Assembly (NCBI RefSeq): GCF_003254395.2 | Contig: NC_037645.1 | Location: 10,539,229-10,603,228, forward strand | Origin: Apis mellifera | Taxonomy: Eukaryota; Arthropoda; Insecta; Hymenoptera; Apidae | DNA length: 64,000 nt | Direction of reading: 5' to 3' | In this document: positions 37,620-49,450 of the stretch, piece by piece | Layout: every line of letters starts with the position of its first letter | How positions within the stretch are numbered: position 1 is the first letter of the stretch | Made by a program: the position numbers and the translations under genes | Notes under the pieces: model-generated | The model's input: the letters and a program-made list of their open reading frames with translations, nothing else | What the model was told of the DNA's origin: nothing | Database searches by the model: none

Positions 37620-38953
37620 TTAGTAATAACAATTTTACAATAATTAATATTATATATAATATTGTAATTTTATTTTAGTAAAAACCTGCAGTTAAAGGGT
37701 TAATGCCGCCTGTTTATTATTATCGTACGAGATTTTAGGTTTCTGTAATAACAATTTTACAATAATTAGAATTATATATAATATTATAATTTCATTTTAG
37801 TATAAACCCGCCATTTTATTATTATCGTACGAGATTTACAGGATCGTGAGATTGAACGAACTCTTAACAGTAAACAGAATTGTAAACATTATATCAAGGA
37901 ATGGGAAACTTAACGCCTTTGCTAACACGAACCGAGTTCAAAACAAAGTATTATCCATCCAATGATTATTCTTTCATCAATGATAAATTCAACCCGACTA
38001 AACCAAATAACTTACAGTTAATGCCTCCATCAACGAATAGAAAAATTAACGCCGAGTTCGAGGGAAAATATTATCCATCCAATGATTATTCTTTCATCAG
38101 TGATAAATTCAAAAATCCGAATAAACCCGCAGTTAATGCTGCCATCAATAGAAAAATAGAAAAATTAACATCGAGTTCAAGAGAAAGTATTATCCATCCA
38201 ATGATTATTCTTTCATCAATGATAAATTCAACCTAAACAAATCGAATACCGTACCTCCAGTTAAAGGGTTAATGTTTATTATCATCGTATGAAATTTACA
38301 GGATCGTGAGATCGAACACTTGTAAAGGATGAATAGAAAAATTAACATCCAGTTCAAGGGAAAGTATAAAAATTAACAAATTAACAATTATTCAAAGTAT
38401 TATCCATTCAATGATTATTTTTTCATCATTCATGATTTTTCATCATTCTTTCATGATAAATTCAAAAATCCGAATAAACGGATTAATAACACAAAGTTAA
38501 GGTACGAGATTTATAGGATCGTGAGATTGAACACTTATAAACAGGAGCGGACAATCAATGAATAGAAAAATTAACCGAAGAAAAATATTATCCATCCAAT
38601 CTTTTATCAATGATAAATTCAACTCGAATAAACCGAATAACCCACAGTTAATGCCTCCATCAACGAATAGAAAAATTAACCGAAGAAAAATAGTATTATC
38701 TATCCACTGATTATTCTTTCATCAATGAATGATAAATTCAATAATTCTGAATAAACCGAATAACCCGCCACCAACGAATAGAAAAATTAACGCCGAGTTC
38801 GAGGGAATCGAGTATTATCCATTATTATCTTCAAATTATTTTTTCATCAGTGATAAATTCAAAAATCCGAATAACCGGTCCTCCTCTATATCCAAAGAGA
38901 CTTTGTATTAGCCTAAAATTATTTTCCTATATATATATATCCTCTATATATCC

Positions 38954-38987
<34 letters not shown>

Positions 38988-39165
38988 AAGAGAGATAGAA
39001 AAATTAATGCCAAGTTCGAGGAAAAGTATTATCCACTATTATCTTCAAATTATTCTTTCATCAATGATAAATTCAAAAATTCGAATAACCGGTCCTCCTC
39101 CAAATCCATATCCAAGAAGACTTTGTATTAATCTAAAATTATTTTCCTATATATATATATATAGG
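37620..39165. repeat. Irregular repeat cluster with two interleaved unit types
   Basis: One type, duplicated at about 37620-37730 and 37742-37855, carries 'taataacaattttacaata', 'attatcgtacgagatt' and 'caggatcgtgagattgaac'. The second, from about 37900 onward, carries 'gaatagaaaaattaac', 'ccgagttcgagggaa', 'tattatccatccaatgatta' and 'ttctttcatcaatgataaat', in about eight imperfect copies. Pieces of the first reappear among the second (about 38255-38330 and 38500-38545). A (TA)n/(GA)n compound microsatellite lies at about 38930-38996. Confidence 0.82.
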
Positions 39166-41278
39166 ATCCCATTCCCGGCCCAGCATCGCACGCGTGCCCG
39201 TTCGAACAAAACGCAAAGGCCGTTATAACAAGATGATTAGAGCGCGTGGTCCACGAGGGGGGGAGAGCGGTGTATATGGAGCAGCCGGTCGCCGCCTATT
39301 GTTTTATTCAAGAAACTGAATATTGAAACGAAAGTCAATATCGGGCGGCCCGCTTTCAGGCCGGGCAATGCGTCGATATCCAACAACGATACAACGAACG
39401 GTGAAGGTCTGCACGGATGGACACATCCGATCCACTCGTTTTCGCGCGGCAAACGAGCCTAGATAGATAGATAGATAGATAGATGGATAGATGGATGGAT
39501 AGATAGATGGATAGATGGACGGGAGAGGGGAAGATAAAACGACAGGGTGGGGAGGGGACAGGGTCGGAGCAGCGGCAAATTACTCGAGTGTCTAATTGAT
39601 CGGGCGTCTATCGTTCGCGATTACCACGGCTACGTCTCGCTCTGGCTGGCGTCTAATGGTCGTGCGGCGTTGGAAATTACCAGAAACGTGCGTTTGAACC
39701 TAACGTTTCGTTCCAAACGTTCGTGTGTTTGCGCCCAGGGTTCCAGGAACCACGGCCACGACGAGGAGGACATTAGTTTGCCCTCTTGGAAATTCCTTTC
39801 AATATTGATTCCCTCCCCCTCTTCCTCTCTTCATCCTCCCACGACGTGTGTACACGTTGTTTGACGAGATATTAATGTCCCTTCGCCCGGCCGACCGCGT
39901 CTCGATAAGGTTTAATGCCTGCCACGCGGCGGCTATTGATTAGGCTCTCTCACTTCGCTCGCGTTTCCAGCCACGAAATGAGCACCTGGAACACCTAGTA
40001 GAATTAATGAATCGAAAATGGGTGTTCCAATTCTTGTCGAACTTGCGAGGGAGAATATTTGGAAGGAAATTTTTGATGAAACGTTGCTCTGTACAAGATT
40101 AATCTAAAATTTCCAAATAAACGAGTCTCTAATATCATCTCGTCGACTAATATTAATAAGCTAATACGAAATCTCGGTGTTCCAAAGATAGTTCTAATAT
40201 ATATGAAAAATATGAAAGGTCTAAAGGTGTTCAAATTATTCGTGTTATATTAAGAACAAAAATATCTGTGAATCTGATTAATTCAAGAATGCCTGAACAA
40301 GAAATTTATGTTTTAATAGGACGATTGAGTTTATGATCTATAAAAATGATAGAAAAGTATATATCGTCCTCGAGATCCTCGTTCAAGAGAAGGGGCAACC
40401 TTGAAAAACAGAGAGGAGAGATCCATCCACTCTTCGGTGTATTGTAATAACTTTAAAAAACTCCTCTTCTCCACGAAGAGGGATTGTTGGCAGACTCGAG
40501 CACCATTTGGGTGGCAATCTGCGAGAGGTTCGTCCCCTGCAACTCGTTAATTACTCGCCTGCTTTATCCGATAAAGCTCGGGAAGGCAAAAAACGAGTTA
40601 GGATTCTGTCCATGGGTTGTCGTCTGCGTTGGATCCCCCTCTAATCCCTGAACACGGTGTTAACGCGGTTATCGTCACCTCCTTAACAGTCTCGCCTCCT
40701 TTGTTGCTCGTCCTTGTTTTGCTCGATCGGAATTATCGATGAAAATATCCGTTCCAATGGATGATGATCGAAAGAAACGAATATCCACGTCCACGCACGC
40801 TTGGTCAAACACTCTCACTTCTTCTTCCTGCATAATCGATTCCAAAGGGGGAGAGGATAACGAAACGCAAGGATAACGATTCTGAAAGTTTCGAAGCTTT
40901 CTTTCCTCGATCTCTTGGACGATTCCAGGTAACTTTTCAACTTAACGCCTCCCCCATCGTTATTCTCGCTCCCTTTTCTTCTTTCCTTTTCTTCTAGGGG
41001 AAGGGGAGGGGGTCGAGTATCAAATTAACAACCGCCGAGCAACTCGCGAAAACGAAGCAGCTGCATTCTCTCGCGGCTATAGTTGGACGGCGCGTGATAT
41101 CAACCGCGTTTAAACTTGCAAACTATGCGCCCAACTTTTTTCCCCTATATACGGGACGTCTTGGAGCGATCTCGCGTCAATATCTTTCCTGTTCCCTCTC
41201 CATTTCTCTGACCACGCGTTCCAATAGTTTCGATAATAATTTCGAAAATTTTTAAACGAGAATTTTTAACACGTTGAT
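39166..41278. other. Non-coding stretch with a GATA/GGAT microsatellite
   Basis: GC-richer sequence at 39.17-39.97 kb. It includes an (AGAT)n/(GGAT)n tract at 39460-39518 and open frames in several frames with no known domain. From 39.97 to 41.28 kb composition is mixed and no gene is recognised. Confidence 0.4.
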
Positions 41279-42760
41279 GCGGGGTACAATAATATTGTGT
41301 TGTTGCGAAGATGGTGAATTATCGATTTTAAGAAGGAAACTTGTTGATGGATCTTTTTTACGGAATCGTGAAGCCTTTTGTTTGGACAGGGTGTATTTTT
41401 AATATAAATATCGGGGGTTGGTTAGAAAAGTCGAAATGAGACCGATATGTATGATTGGGGTTGTTGCGAAGATGGTGAATTATCGATTTTAAGAAGGAAA
41501 GTTGTTGATGGATCTTTTTTACGAAATTTTGAAGCCTTTTGTTTGTGTATTTTTATTATAAATATCGGGGGTTGGTTAGAAAAGTCGAAATAGAATATAA
41601 TAGCAAGGATACGTATGATTGGGATTGTTACGAAGGTGGTGAATTATCGATTTTAAAAAAGAAAGTTGATGGATCTTTTTTATGGAATCGTGAAGCCTTT
41701 TGTTTGTGTATTTTTTTATAAATATCGGGGGTTGGTTAGAAAAATCGAAATGAGATATGATAGCAAGGATATAGGATCGATACGTATGATTGGGGTTGTT
41801 GCGAAGGTGGTGAATTATCGATTTTAAGAAGAAAAATATTTGATCGATCTTTTTTACGGAATTGTGAAACCTTTTGTTTGTGTATTTTTATTATAAATAT
41901 CGGGGGTTGGTTAGAAAAGTCGAAATGGGATATAAAAGCAAGGATACGTATGATTGGGGTTGTTGCGAAGGTGGTGAATTATCGATTTTAAGAAGAAAAG
42001 TTGTTGATGGATCTTTTTTACGGAATTGTGAAGCCTTTTGTTTGGACAGAGTATATTTTTTTATAAATATCGGGGAAAAGTCGAAATGGGACCGATACAT
42101 ATGATTGGGGTTGTTACGAAGGTGGTGAATTATCGATTTTAAGAAAAGTTGTTGATGGATCTTTTTTACGGAATTTTGAAGCCTTTTGTTTGTGTATTTT
42201 TATTATAAATATCGGGGGTTGGTTAGAAAAGTCGAAATGAGACCGATACGTATGATTGGGGTTGTTGCGAAGGTGGTGAATTATCGATTTTAAGAAGAAA
42301 AGTTGTCGATGGATCTTTTTTATGGAATTGTGAAGCCTTTTGTTTGGACAGAATATATTTTTTTATAAATATCGGGGGTTGGTTAGAAAAGTCGAAATGA
42401 GACCGATACGTATGATTGGGGTTGTTACGAAGGTGGTGAATTATCGATTTTAAGAAGGAAAATTGTTGATGGATCTTTTTTACGGAATCGTGAAGCCTTT
42501 TGTTTGTGTATTTTTATTATAAATATCGAGGATTGGTTAGAAAAGTCGAAATGAGACCGATATGTATGATTGGGGTTGTTGCGAAGGTGGTGAATTAAGA
42601 TTTTAAGAAAGAAAATTGTTGATGGATCTTTTTTACGGAATTTTGAAGCCTTTTGTTTGGACAGGGTGTATTTTTATCATAAATATCGGGGGGTTGGTTA
42701 GAAAAGTCGAAATGGGATATAGTAGCAAGGATATAGGACCGATACGTATGATTGGGGGTT
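41279..42760. repeat. Minisatellite array, nine units of about 147-178 bp
   Basis: Each unit carries 'gattggggttgttgcgaagg', 'tggtgaattatcgattttaa', 'gatggatcttttttacgg', 'gaagccttttgtttg' and 'atatcgggggttggttagaa'. The anchor 'gatggatctttttt' recurs about every 147-178 bp from 41346 to 42620. Optional segments ('gacagggtgt', 'atagcaaggatatagg') vary between units. The open frames here simply translate the unit again and again. Confidence 0.93.
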
Positions 42761-45029
42761 GGAGAGAAGTAATCATAGGGGCACTCGATCATGTTTGAAC
42801 CTGGACGTTGTCATGGCCACGTCGATATGTGTCGGGGAAAATTGCTTTTATTTTAATTGAATTTTCGAAAAAAAAAAAATAAAAAAGGAAAAAAGGAAAA
42901 AAGGGAGGGAAAAAAATAGATAGCGTATCAAACGTGCCGTGTAATCAGCTCCCTACAAAGGACACTTCTATCAAATGCATCCGCAACATTTTACAGAAAC
43001 ATCAGGAACATTCTATTTTCAACTGGTACGGGGTCGATATTAAAAAATAAAAAATAAAAAAAATAAAAATAAAAGCGGATTTTATCGCGTCGAAGGGCGC
43101 GGCGCGAAAATTTATATCCCCCGAAATAAAAACCGGAATCGAACCATTACCTAATGCAACACGCGAACAATTAGACAGATTACCCGCAACTCCGATGGAT
43201 GAACGACCGGCATTAGGGAACCGCAACGTTCTTCCTTTTTTAATCCAAACCTCTACCTTTTTAGCTCTACGTACGCAACAACAAAAGCAAGGATAATTTA
43301 ACCGGGAATTAATACCATTATCCTCTCTTAATCTTGTCCCAGGCGATCCACTTCTCATCGTTCATTCCAAAAAAATTATTCGAAAGTAATATCGATTAAT
43401 TTCAAGTGGCAATTATTAACGAGTATGTACGAAATTAAAAAAAGAAAAAAGCAAATAATTCATCCAAATCATTGGAATATGATTAATAATATCAACAATA
43501 ATAATAATCAATAAATATTATACAAAAAAGATTAATAACTTATCCTATTATGAGTAAAGTAATATCAAAAAATATTCAAATATCAATGAATAAAAGAATA
43601 CACGAGCAATAATTTATCCTATTATAATATATCGATAAATTCAAATCGATAAATATCACGTACGAAAAACATACTCGATCGGTAACTTATCCTGTGAGTC
43701 AACTATCAAAAAAATTCTCAAAATTGAACTATTATTATTAATATTAAAATATCGTGCAAAAAAGATTATTCTATTATAATATATCGATATTCACGATAAA
43801 GAATATACAACAAAACTCTTTACGGAATCGTGCAATCCCTTAACGAATCAGCATCGTTAACGTTACGCGTCTTTCCTTACGAATCGGTGCTCGTGGCAAG
43901 GCGTGGTATCCAGAAGTTTTGTAGGGAACTGTAGGAGGCAGAGCTCAGCGCAGACACCCGGTGTCACGTGTCAGTGTGCTAGCTAGAAACTGTTGCGAAA
44001 CGTTCCGCGTGTGAGCACGCGGTAATGCAAGTTCGAGAGAGAGGGAGTGGGGGAAAGGACGGGGAGGGAGGGGCCTGTAGAGGACGACACGTCGCGCGGA
44101 ATAAGGCACGGAACAGGATAGCGTTGCAACGCCCTTAGGATCTGTTTTGCGCGGCAATAAGAACAATTATGATAATAATTGAATGGTTAACGGTGGCGCG
44201 GCAAGAAATTCCTGCTCGAACTTCGCCGACAGTCGTCTGCTAATACTTTACTTATTAGATTGCAACGCGTCGCGGCCGCTAATGGAAAACGTGCAATTGA
44301 GTTGGCCCGATGCTGATAGAATCTAGCCAGCCGTGTTGTTACGTCTCTGCCCCTTATTTTCAACGCACCAACGTTTCTTCCTCCTTTCTTTCGTGGAAAT
44401 GTGGAAATCGAAGTAGCGCGCGAAGAATTTACCCCCACCCTTTCCCTCCTTTTAATCTTATTAACTGTGGAGCTAGGTGAAGCGAAATACTCGATTCGGA
44501 GTATTTTTATGACATTTCTGATCGTATAATGAAACGAACGGTAACAGGTTTATAGTATAGTGGCAGTAATCATATTTCCTTTCTTTCTTCCACTCGTGAA
44601 TTTATATATATATATATATATATATAAATTTTCCTTGAGAATTCCTTTGTCGCCGATTCAATTTTTTTCTTTTTTTTTTTCGAATTGTAATTGAACGGAA
44701 ATTGGGAAAAATTCACCTAATCGAATTGTCGTGTATACGAAGAGATTGAAATTCACGGCAATAGCAACGAATATTTTCGAGTAATGGAATACGCTTGCTC
44801 TTATTATCGTATAGTTTCTATTCTCTACGAGACGAGAAACGGTAAGGATTAGACGAGGATTATTATCGTTTATTATAAATCATTCGTAGAGTTTTATTTC
44901 GATCCTCGTGATCTTTAAATTGAAACTTTCTGGTGACTTTTGCCGACCTCCGCATAGCCTATTTATTTCCAACTTTATCCCCAATGACCTCGATTAAAAT
45001 TTTTCGTTATTTGTGAGCATTCTCAGTTC
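42761..45029. other. Non-coding stretch with a GC-rich island
   Basis: Mixed composition with a GC-rich island at about 43.85-44.45 kb and a (TA)n run at about 44603-44626. The minus-strand open frame 43358-43002 is unusual in lacking obvious repeat bias, but I recognise no domain or splice context. Confidence 0.4.
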
Positions 45030-46078
45030 TAAAAACCTTGACTCAATTACAATTGATTTAAATAGTATTAGAAGTTATAAACTCAATAACAAGATTTGGA
45101 AATTGAATAAATTTTTTTTTTTTAAATAATTTATAAATAGAATTCCCAAAAGATTTCGTTATTTATAACCATTCCCCATTTCTCTTCTTCTTGACTCAAT
45201 TATAATTGATCACGTGTAAATATAAATTGTAAACTCAATAATAAGATTCGGAAATTGAATAAATTATCATTAGAAATAAATATCATTAGAAGTTATAAAC
45301 TCTATAACAAGATTTGAAAATTGAACAAGTTTTTTTTTTAAATAATTTACAAATAGAATTCCCAAAGATTTATTTATGACTTATTTCTCTATCTCTCTTT
45401 TTCTTAACTAAAATATAATTGATCTAAATATCATTAGAAGTTATAAACTCTATAAGAAGATTTGAAAATTAAACAAGTTTTTTTTTAAATGATTTACAAA
45501 TAAAATTCCTAAAGATTTATTTATAACTATTCTCTCTTCTAGAAACTTTGACTCAATTACAAATCTAAATATCATAAATTATAAACTCAAAATTTGAAAA
45601 TTGAACAAGTTTTTTTCTTAAATAATTTACAAATAAAAGTAGAATTCCCAAAGATTTATTTGTGACTATTGTTTTTTCTAGAAACCTTGACTCAATTACA
45701 ATTGATTTAAATACTATTATAAATTATAAACTCAATAACAAGATTTGGAAATTGAATAAATTTTCTTTTTTAAATAATTTACAAATAGAATTCCCAAAGA
45801 TTATTATTGATTATTCTCTCTTTTAGAAATCTTGACTCAATTACAATTGATATAAATATCATTATAAATTATAAATTTGGAAATTCAACAAGTTTTTTTT
45901 TTAAATAATATACAAATGGAATTCCCAAAAGATTTATTTATGACTATTCTCTCTTTTAGAAACCTTGACTCAATTACAATTGATCTAAATACCATTATAA
46001 ATTATAAACTCAAAATTTGAAAATCGAACAAGTTTCTTTTTTAATAATATAATTTACAAATAGAACTCCCAAAAGATC
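45030..46078. repeat. Minisatellite array, about seven units of 130-150 bp
   Basis: Units share 'cttgactcaattacaattga', 'tataaattataaactcaa', 'gatttggaaattgaa', 'ttttttaaataatttacaaa' and 'tagaattcccaaagattt'. The anchor 'agaattcccaaa' recurs near 45139, 45356, 45650, 45787 and 45918, with decayed copies between. Confidence 0.88.
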
Positions 46079-46529
46079 CCAGCCACGCTTTCTGCCGACT
46101 CACCTGTTCGCTCCCTTTGTCTGAATGAAAAGAAGGGGCGGGCCTTGCTTCGAACCTCGGACACAGGCGTATCGATTGTGGCGTGCAATTGAATCCCTGC
46201 TGAATCTGTGCGCCATTCGACATACGATCCGTGGCGCAACGTTGTTGTATATCGAGATCCGCATAATCGATGGATCCGTGGTGGCAATCGTGGTGGACAC
46301 ACGCGCTTATATCTTCAAGGGTTTCGACTTTCATCCCTCCACGAAACTCGGAAATTCCCTGCCTTTGACGGCACTTGTTTCGAAGAAATCTATCATGATT
46401 GATATGCCGATCCTTGGGTTTGACGGTTGCTCAAACAACGTCTAGACATCCATTTTAACTTTGGATGACCCAATTCAACCGATCTCGAAAGCACCAAATA
46501 TACACAAAATAAATAAAAATACTTACATA

Positions 46530-46602
<73 letters not shown>

Positions 46603-47635
46603 CTGTAACGACCAAAATTATCGAAGAAGAGAAAGAAAAAAATAAGAAACTATCTTTATCAAGATATATAAAATTGTAGTTGGAGAACGAAGAATTAAAT
46701 TTACTTATTAAAAGCGTCGTTTCAGCGATGTTTCTCGGATACTCGCCGTCGATGCGCGATGCAAATTGAAGAGAAGAGAGAGGGGGGGGGGAGAGTAAAA
46801 GTAGGGCAAATGTAGATTCTCCCTCTGTAACGCGGGAGAGGAATCAAAATTTTCTAGCTGGCAACTTTTAACGAATCAAGTTTCCGCCAATCGTCTAAGG
46901 TTAGAAAGACTTCTCCCTTCTCCTCCTCCCTCCCCCCTCCTCCCCCCTTCGATATTTGCAATCTTCGCCTTTGACAGGCCGGGGTAACTCGGGGTCGGCT
47001 AAGAGCGTTGCCACTTTACATACACGGTTATCGCGAAACAACTTTCGTTCGCAACTACGTTCAACGTAACAACTTGGAAACTCGTCGTCGTCGTCGTCGC
47101 AAACTTTATGGCGGTTTTCCTCAAAACACGCGTGCCTAGAAACGCGCGGTGGATGAAGATGGAAGAAAGAAAGAAAGGAAAGGAAAAGAGAAAAGAAGAA
47201 GAGGAAGAGGAGGAGGAGGAGGAGGAAAAAGCGAAAGAGCACGTAGAAAAGTGAAACCCTCCTCCTCTTCTTCTTTTGGTTGGAGGAAAGGCGGGGGTGC
47301 GATCATTAAAATGGAGGGTAACGAGTTACCTTCTTTGTCCACGCCATGGTTTACGATTCGTTTTAGCGACATTACCGCTTTAAGGGAGGTAGTTCCGCGG
47401 TTTTAACCGTGGCGGGCTTTTTGAAATTTTGTTAATGCGCTCCTTCGTCTTTTTCTTATCCTGGAATTTTATTATCTCTAAGAGATCGTGCGAATGCAAA
47501 AGGACAGACTACTTTTTTCTCTTCTTCTCATCGAATATTTTCGACGACAGGGGATATTTGATATCGAAATATTTCTTTATTCGAATAATAGAAACTAAAA
47601 TCGATGGATTCGGCAACATTTTGCTTGCTCTTGTA
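46079..47635. other. Non-coding stretch with microsatellites and a purine tract
   Basis: Contains a moderately GC-rich block at 46085-46440, a long (TA)n run at 46532-46600, a G-run at about 46781-46790 and a nearly pure purine tract at about 47153-47250. The first block has three open frames on the minus strand and a good splice-donor match at 46104/46103, but no recognisable protein. Confidence 0.45.
46532..46600. repeat. (TA)n microsatellite
   Basis: About 69 bp of perfect alternating TA, the longest simple repeat in the window; likely length-variable between individuals. Confidence 0.95.
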
Positions 47636-47637
47636 TA

Positions 47638-48512
47638 TTGGGTTGGCAATTAAGTAATTGCGGATTTCAGTTGAAATTGATGACGACCTAATCAAAACAA
47701 TAATCGATTCGGATCGTCACAGTACAACTCGTGAGATTGCAGAGAAGCTTCATGTATCATATACATGCATTGAAAACCACTTAAAACAACTTGGCTATGT
47801 TCAAAAACTCGATACATGAGTTCCTCACGAACTGAAAGAAAAGCATTTAACGCAACGCATTAACAGCTGCGATTTGCTAAAGAAACGTAATGAAAATGAT
47901 CCATTTTTAAAACGACTGATAATTGGCGATGAAAAATGGGTTGTTTACAACAATATCAAGCGGAAAAGATCGTGGAGCAGGCCACGTGAACCAGCTCGAA
48001 CAACATCAAAAGCTGGTATTCATCGAAAGAAGGTTTTGTTATCAGTTTGGTGGGATTACAAAGGAATTATCTATTTTGAACTCTTACCACCCAACCGAAC
48101 GATCAATTCTGTTGTCTACATTGAACAATTAACGAAATTAAACAATGCAGTTGAAGAAAAGCGGCCCGAATTGACAAATCGAAAAGGTGTTGTATTCCAT
48201 CATGACGATGCAAGGCCACACACATCTTTGGTCACTCGGCAAAAATTATTGGAGCTTGGTTGGGATGTTTTGCCACATCCACCATATAGTCCTGACCTTG
48301 CACCATCTGATTACTTTTTGTTTCGATCTTTACAAAACTCCTTGAATGGTAAAAATTTCAATAATGATGATGATATCAAATCGTACCTGATTCAGTTTTT
48401 TGCTAATAAAAACCAGAAGTTTTATGAACGTGGGATTATGATACTGCCTGAAAGATGGCAAAAGGTCATTGATCAAAATGGGCAACACATTACAGAAGTT
48501 ATTTAGTTCCAT
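47638..48512 (+). mobile_element. Mariner element, copy B, internally deleted and 3'-truncated
   Basis: The left terminus 'ttgggttggcaattaagtaa' follows TA, one base different from copy A at 24687. The same internal deletion joins the terminus to VE(I)DDDLIK-encoding sequence. The similarity to copy A stops after 'atttagttccat', so the right inverted terminus is missing and the copy cannot be excised as a normal mariner. The adjoining sequence repeats 'atttagttcc' a few bases on, a hint of how the end was lost. Confidence 0.95.
47670..48506 (+). pseudogene. Mariner transposase remnant (DD34D), copy B
   Basis: It lacks the first helix-turn-helix, like copy A. It has a TGA at 47817-47819 where copy A reads TGG (Trp of WVPHEL). 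After that stop the frame is open from 47820 to 48506, and the last 210 codons from an internal ATG at 47874 hold the whole DD34D catalytic domain (GDEKW, HDDARPH, SPDLAPSDY). The 5-bp loss seen in copy A is absent. A 4-bp loss near the end removes the normal stop and adds two residues. Without the DNA-binding domain it should not transpose. Confidence 0.93.
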
Positions 48513-49192
48513 AAATAATAATTTAGTTCCTTGATTGATATCCCTAGCGATACTCGTCATTTTCCCCCAAATTATCGTATACTTTCTGTTATCAATTCAG
48601 TCTCGAGATTCAATGAGATTTTTTTGAACGATACTGATTGCTCTTCTAGAATGTTTGTGAAATGATCTTCGTTAGAAATGGATCATTTTCGACGAGAGAA
48701 TAATTCTCCTAAAAAATATTTTAGTTTCCTCTTTTTTTTTCGTATGAATCGATAGAAAGTTATTGGAAATTTTCCGATGAAACTTTTCTTTTACAGAATA
48801 AACCCGAGTAAAAGTTGAGAAAAAACCTACCTAGAATTATTATTTTACAATCTTTTCCAATCCTCCCCTCTCAAGGCGTACGCCACTCTCTTAAATCAGT
48901 CAACTCGCTTAAATCTGTTCAGATTTTATTCACACTCCTCGCGTTGATGCGTAGAGAAAAAAGAAGCTTCGCATTTAAAATAAACGCTTCTTCGACTTAT
49001 AATCGAACCAGCATTCTTTAATTAAAACGAAAAGAGAAAAAGGAGAAAAGGATTAATAATTAACGATCGATGATTAAATATATAAATTACTTAAATTAAA
49101 ATATAAATTTAAATAAAAATAAATTGTTAAATTTTAAACAAAATTATTAAAGATTTTAAAGATTTTTAAAAAAATATGATTATTTAAATATA
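48513..49192. other. Non-coding stretch, no gene seen
   Basis: Mixed to AT-rich sequence between the mariner remnant and the deaminase pseudogene. Nothing recognised. Confidence 0.4.
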
Positions 49193-49450
49193 TCTTAAAA
49201 TATTTTACTGTCTTCACACGTAATTCTAAAGTTGCATCTTCATTGCAAACAATTATTGTACGAGGATGAAAAGAGTTGTTGAAAAGCTGATACATATGGT
49301 TAATACCTTCTTCTGTTGCCTTATAAAGAGCAACCTGTGATGAGAATCATTACTTCTTTAGCATCCATCACTGTGCCAACACCAACAGTCAACAAATGCT
49401 TGATTTGTCACCGATAAATCTGCCTCCATTTCCATCTTATTATCATCAAA
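49193..49450 (-). pseudogene. Glucosamine-6-phosphate deaminase C-terminal fragment
   Basis: Read on the minus strand in two frames, the sequence gives LTVGVGTVMDAKEVMILIT, then, after a frameshift and loss of a few codons, ALYKATEEGINHM, HPRTIIVCNEDATLELR and VKTVKYFK. These match the conserved C-terminal half of GNPDA/oscillin, the enzyme that converts glucosamine-6-phosphate to fructose-6-phosphate and ammonia. The stretch just upstream (to about 49450) is only weakly similar. There is at least one frameshift between the two blocks, the HM...HP segment is altered, and no start or full domain is nearby, so it is a decayed copy. No intron is visible within it, so it may be a retrocopy, though a partial duplication is also possible. 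Confidence 0.88.

Noticed and set aside
41539..42104. Several similar predicted proteins beginning MFVYFYYKYRG
   Set aside because: They are the minisatellite unit translated repeatedly; frames break at random between units, with no start context or domain.
43002..43358. Minus-strand frame and a 'ggttcgattcc' tRNA B-box-like match at about 43134-43144
   Set aside because: No A box at the right distance and no cloverleaf could be drawn; the protein frame has no recognised domain and runs into a low-complexity tail.
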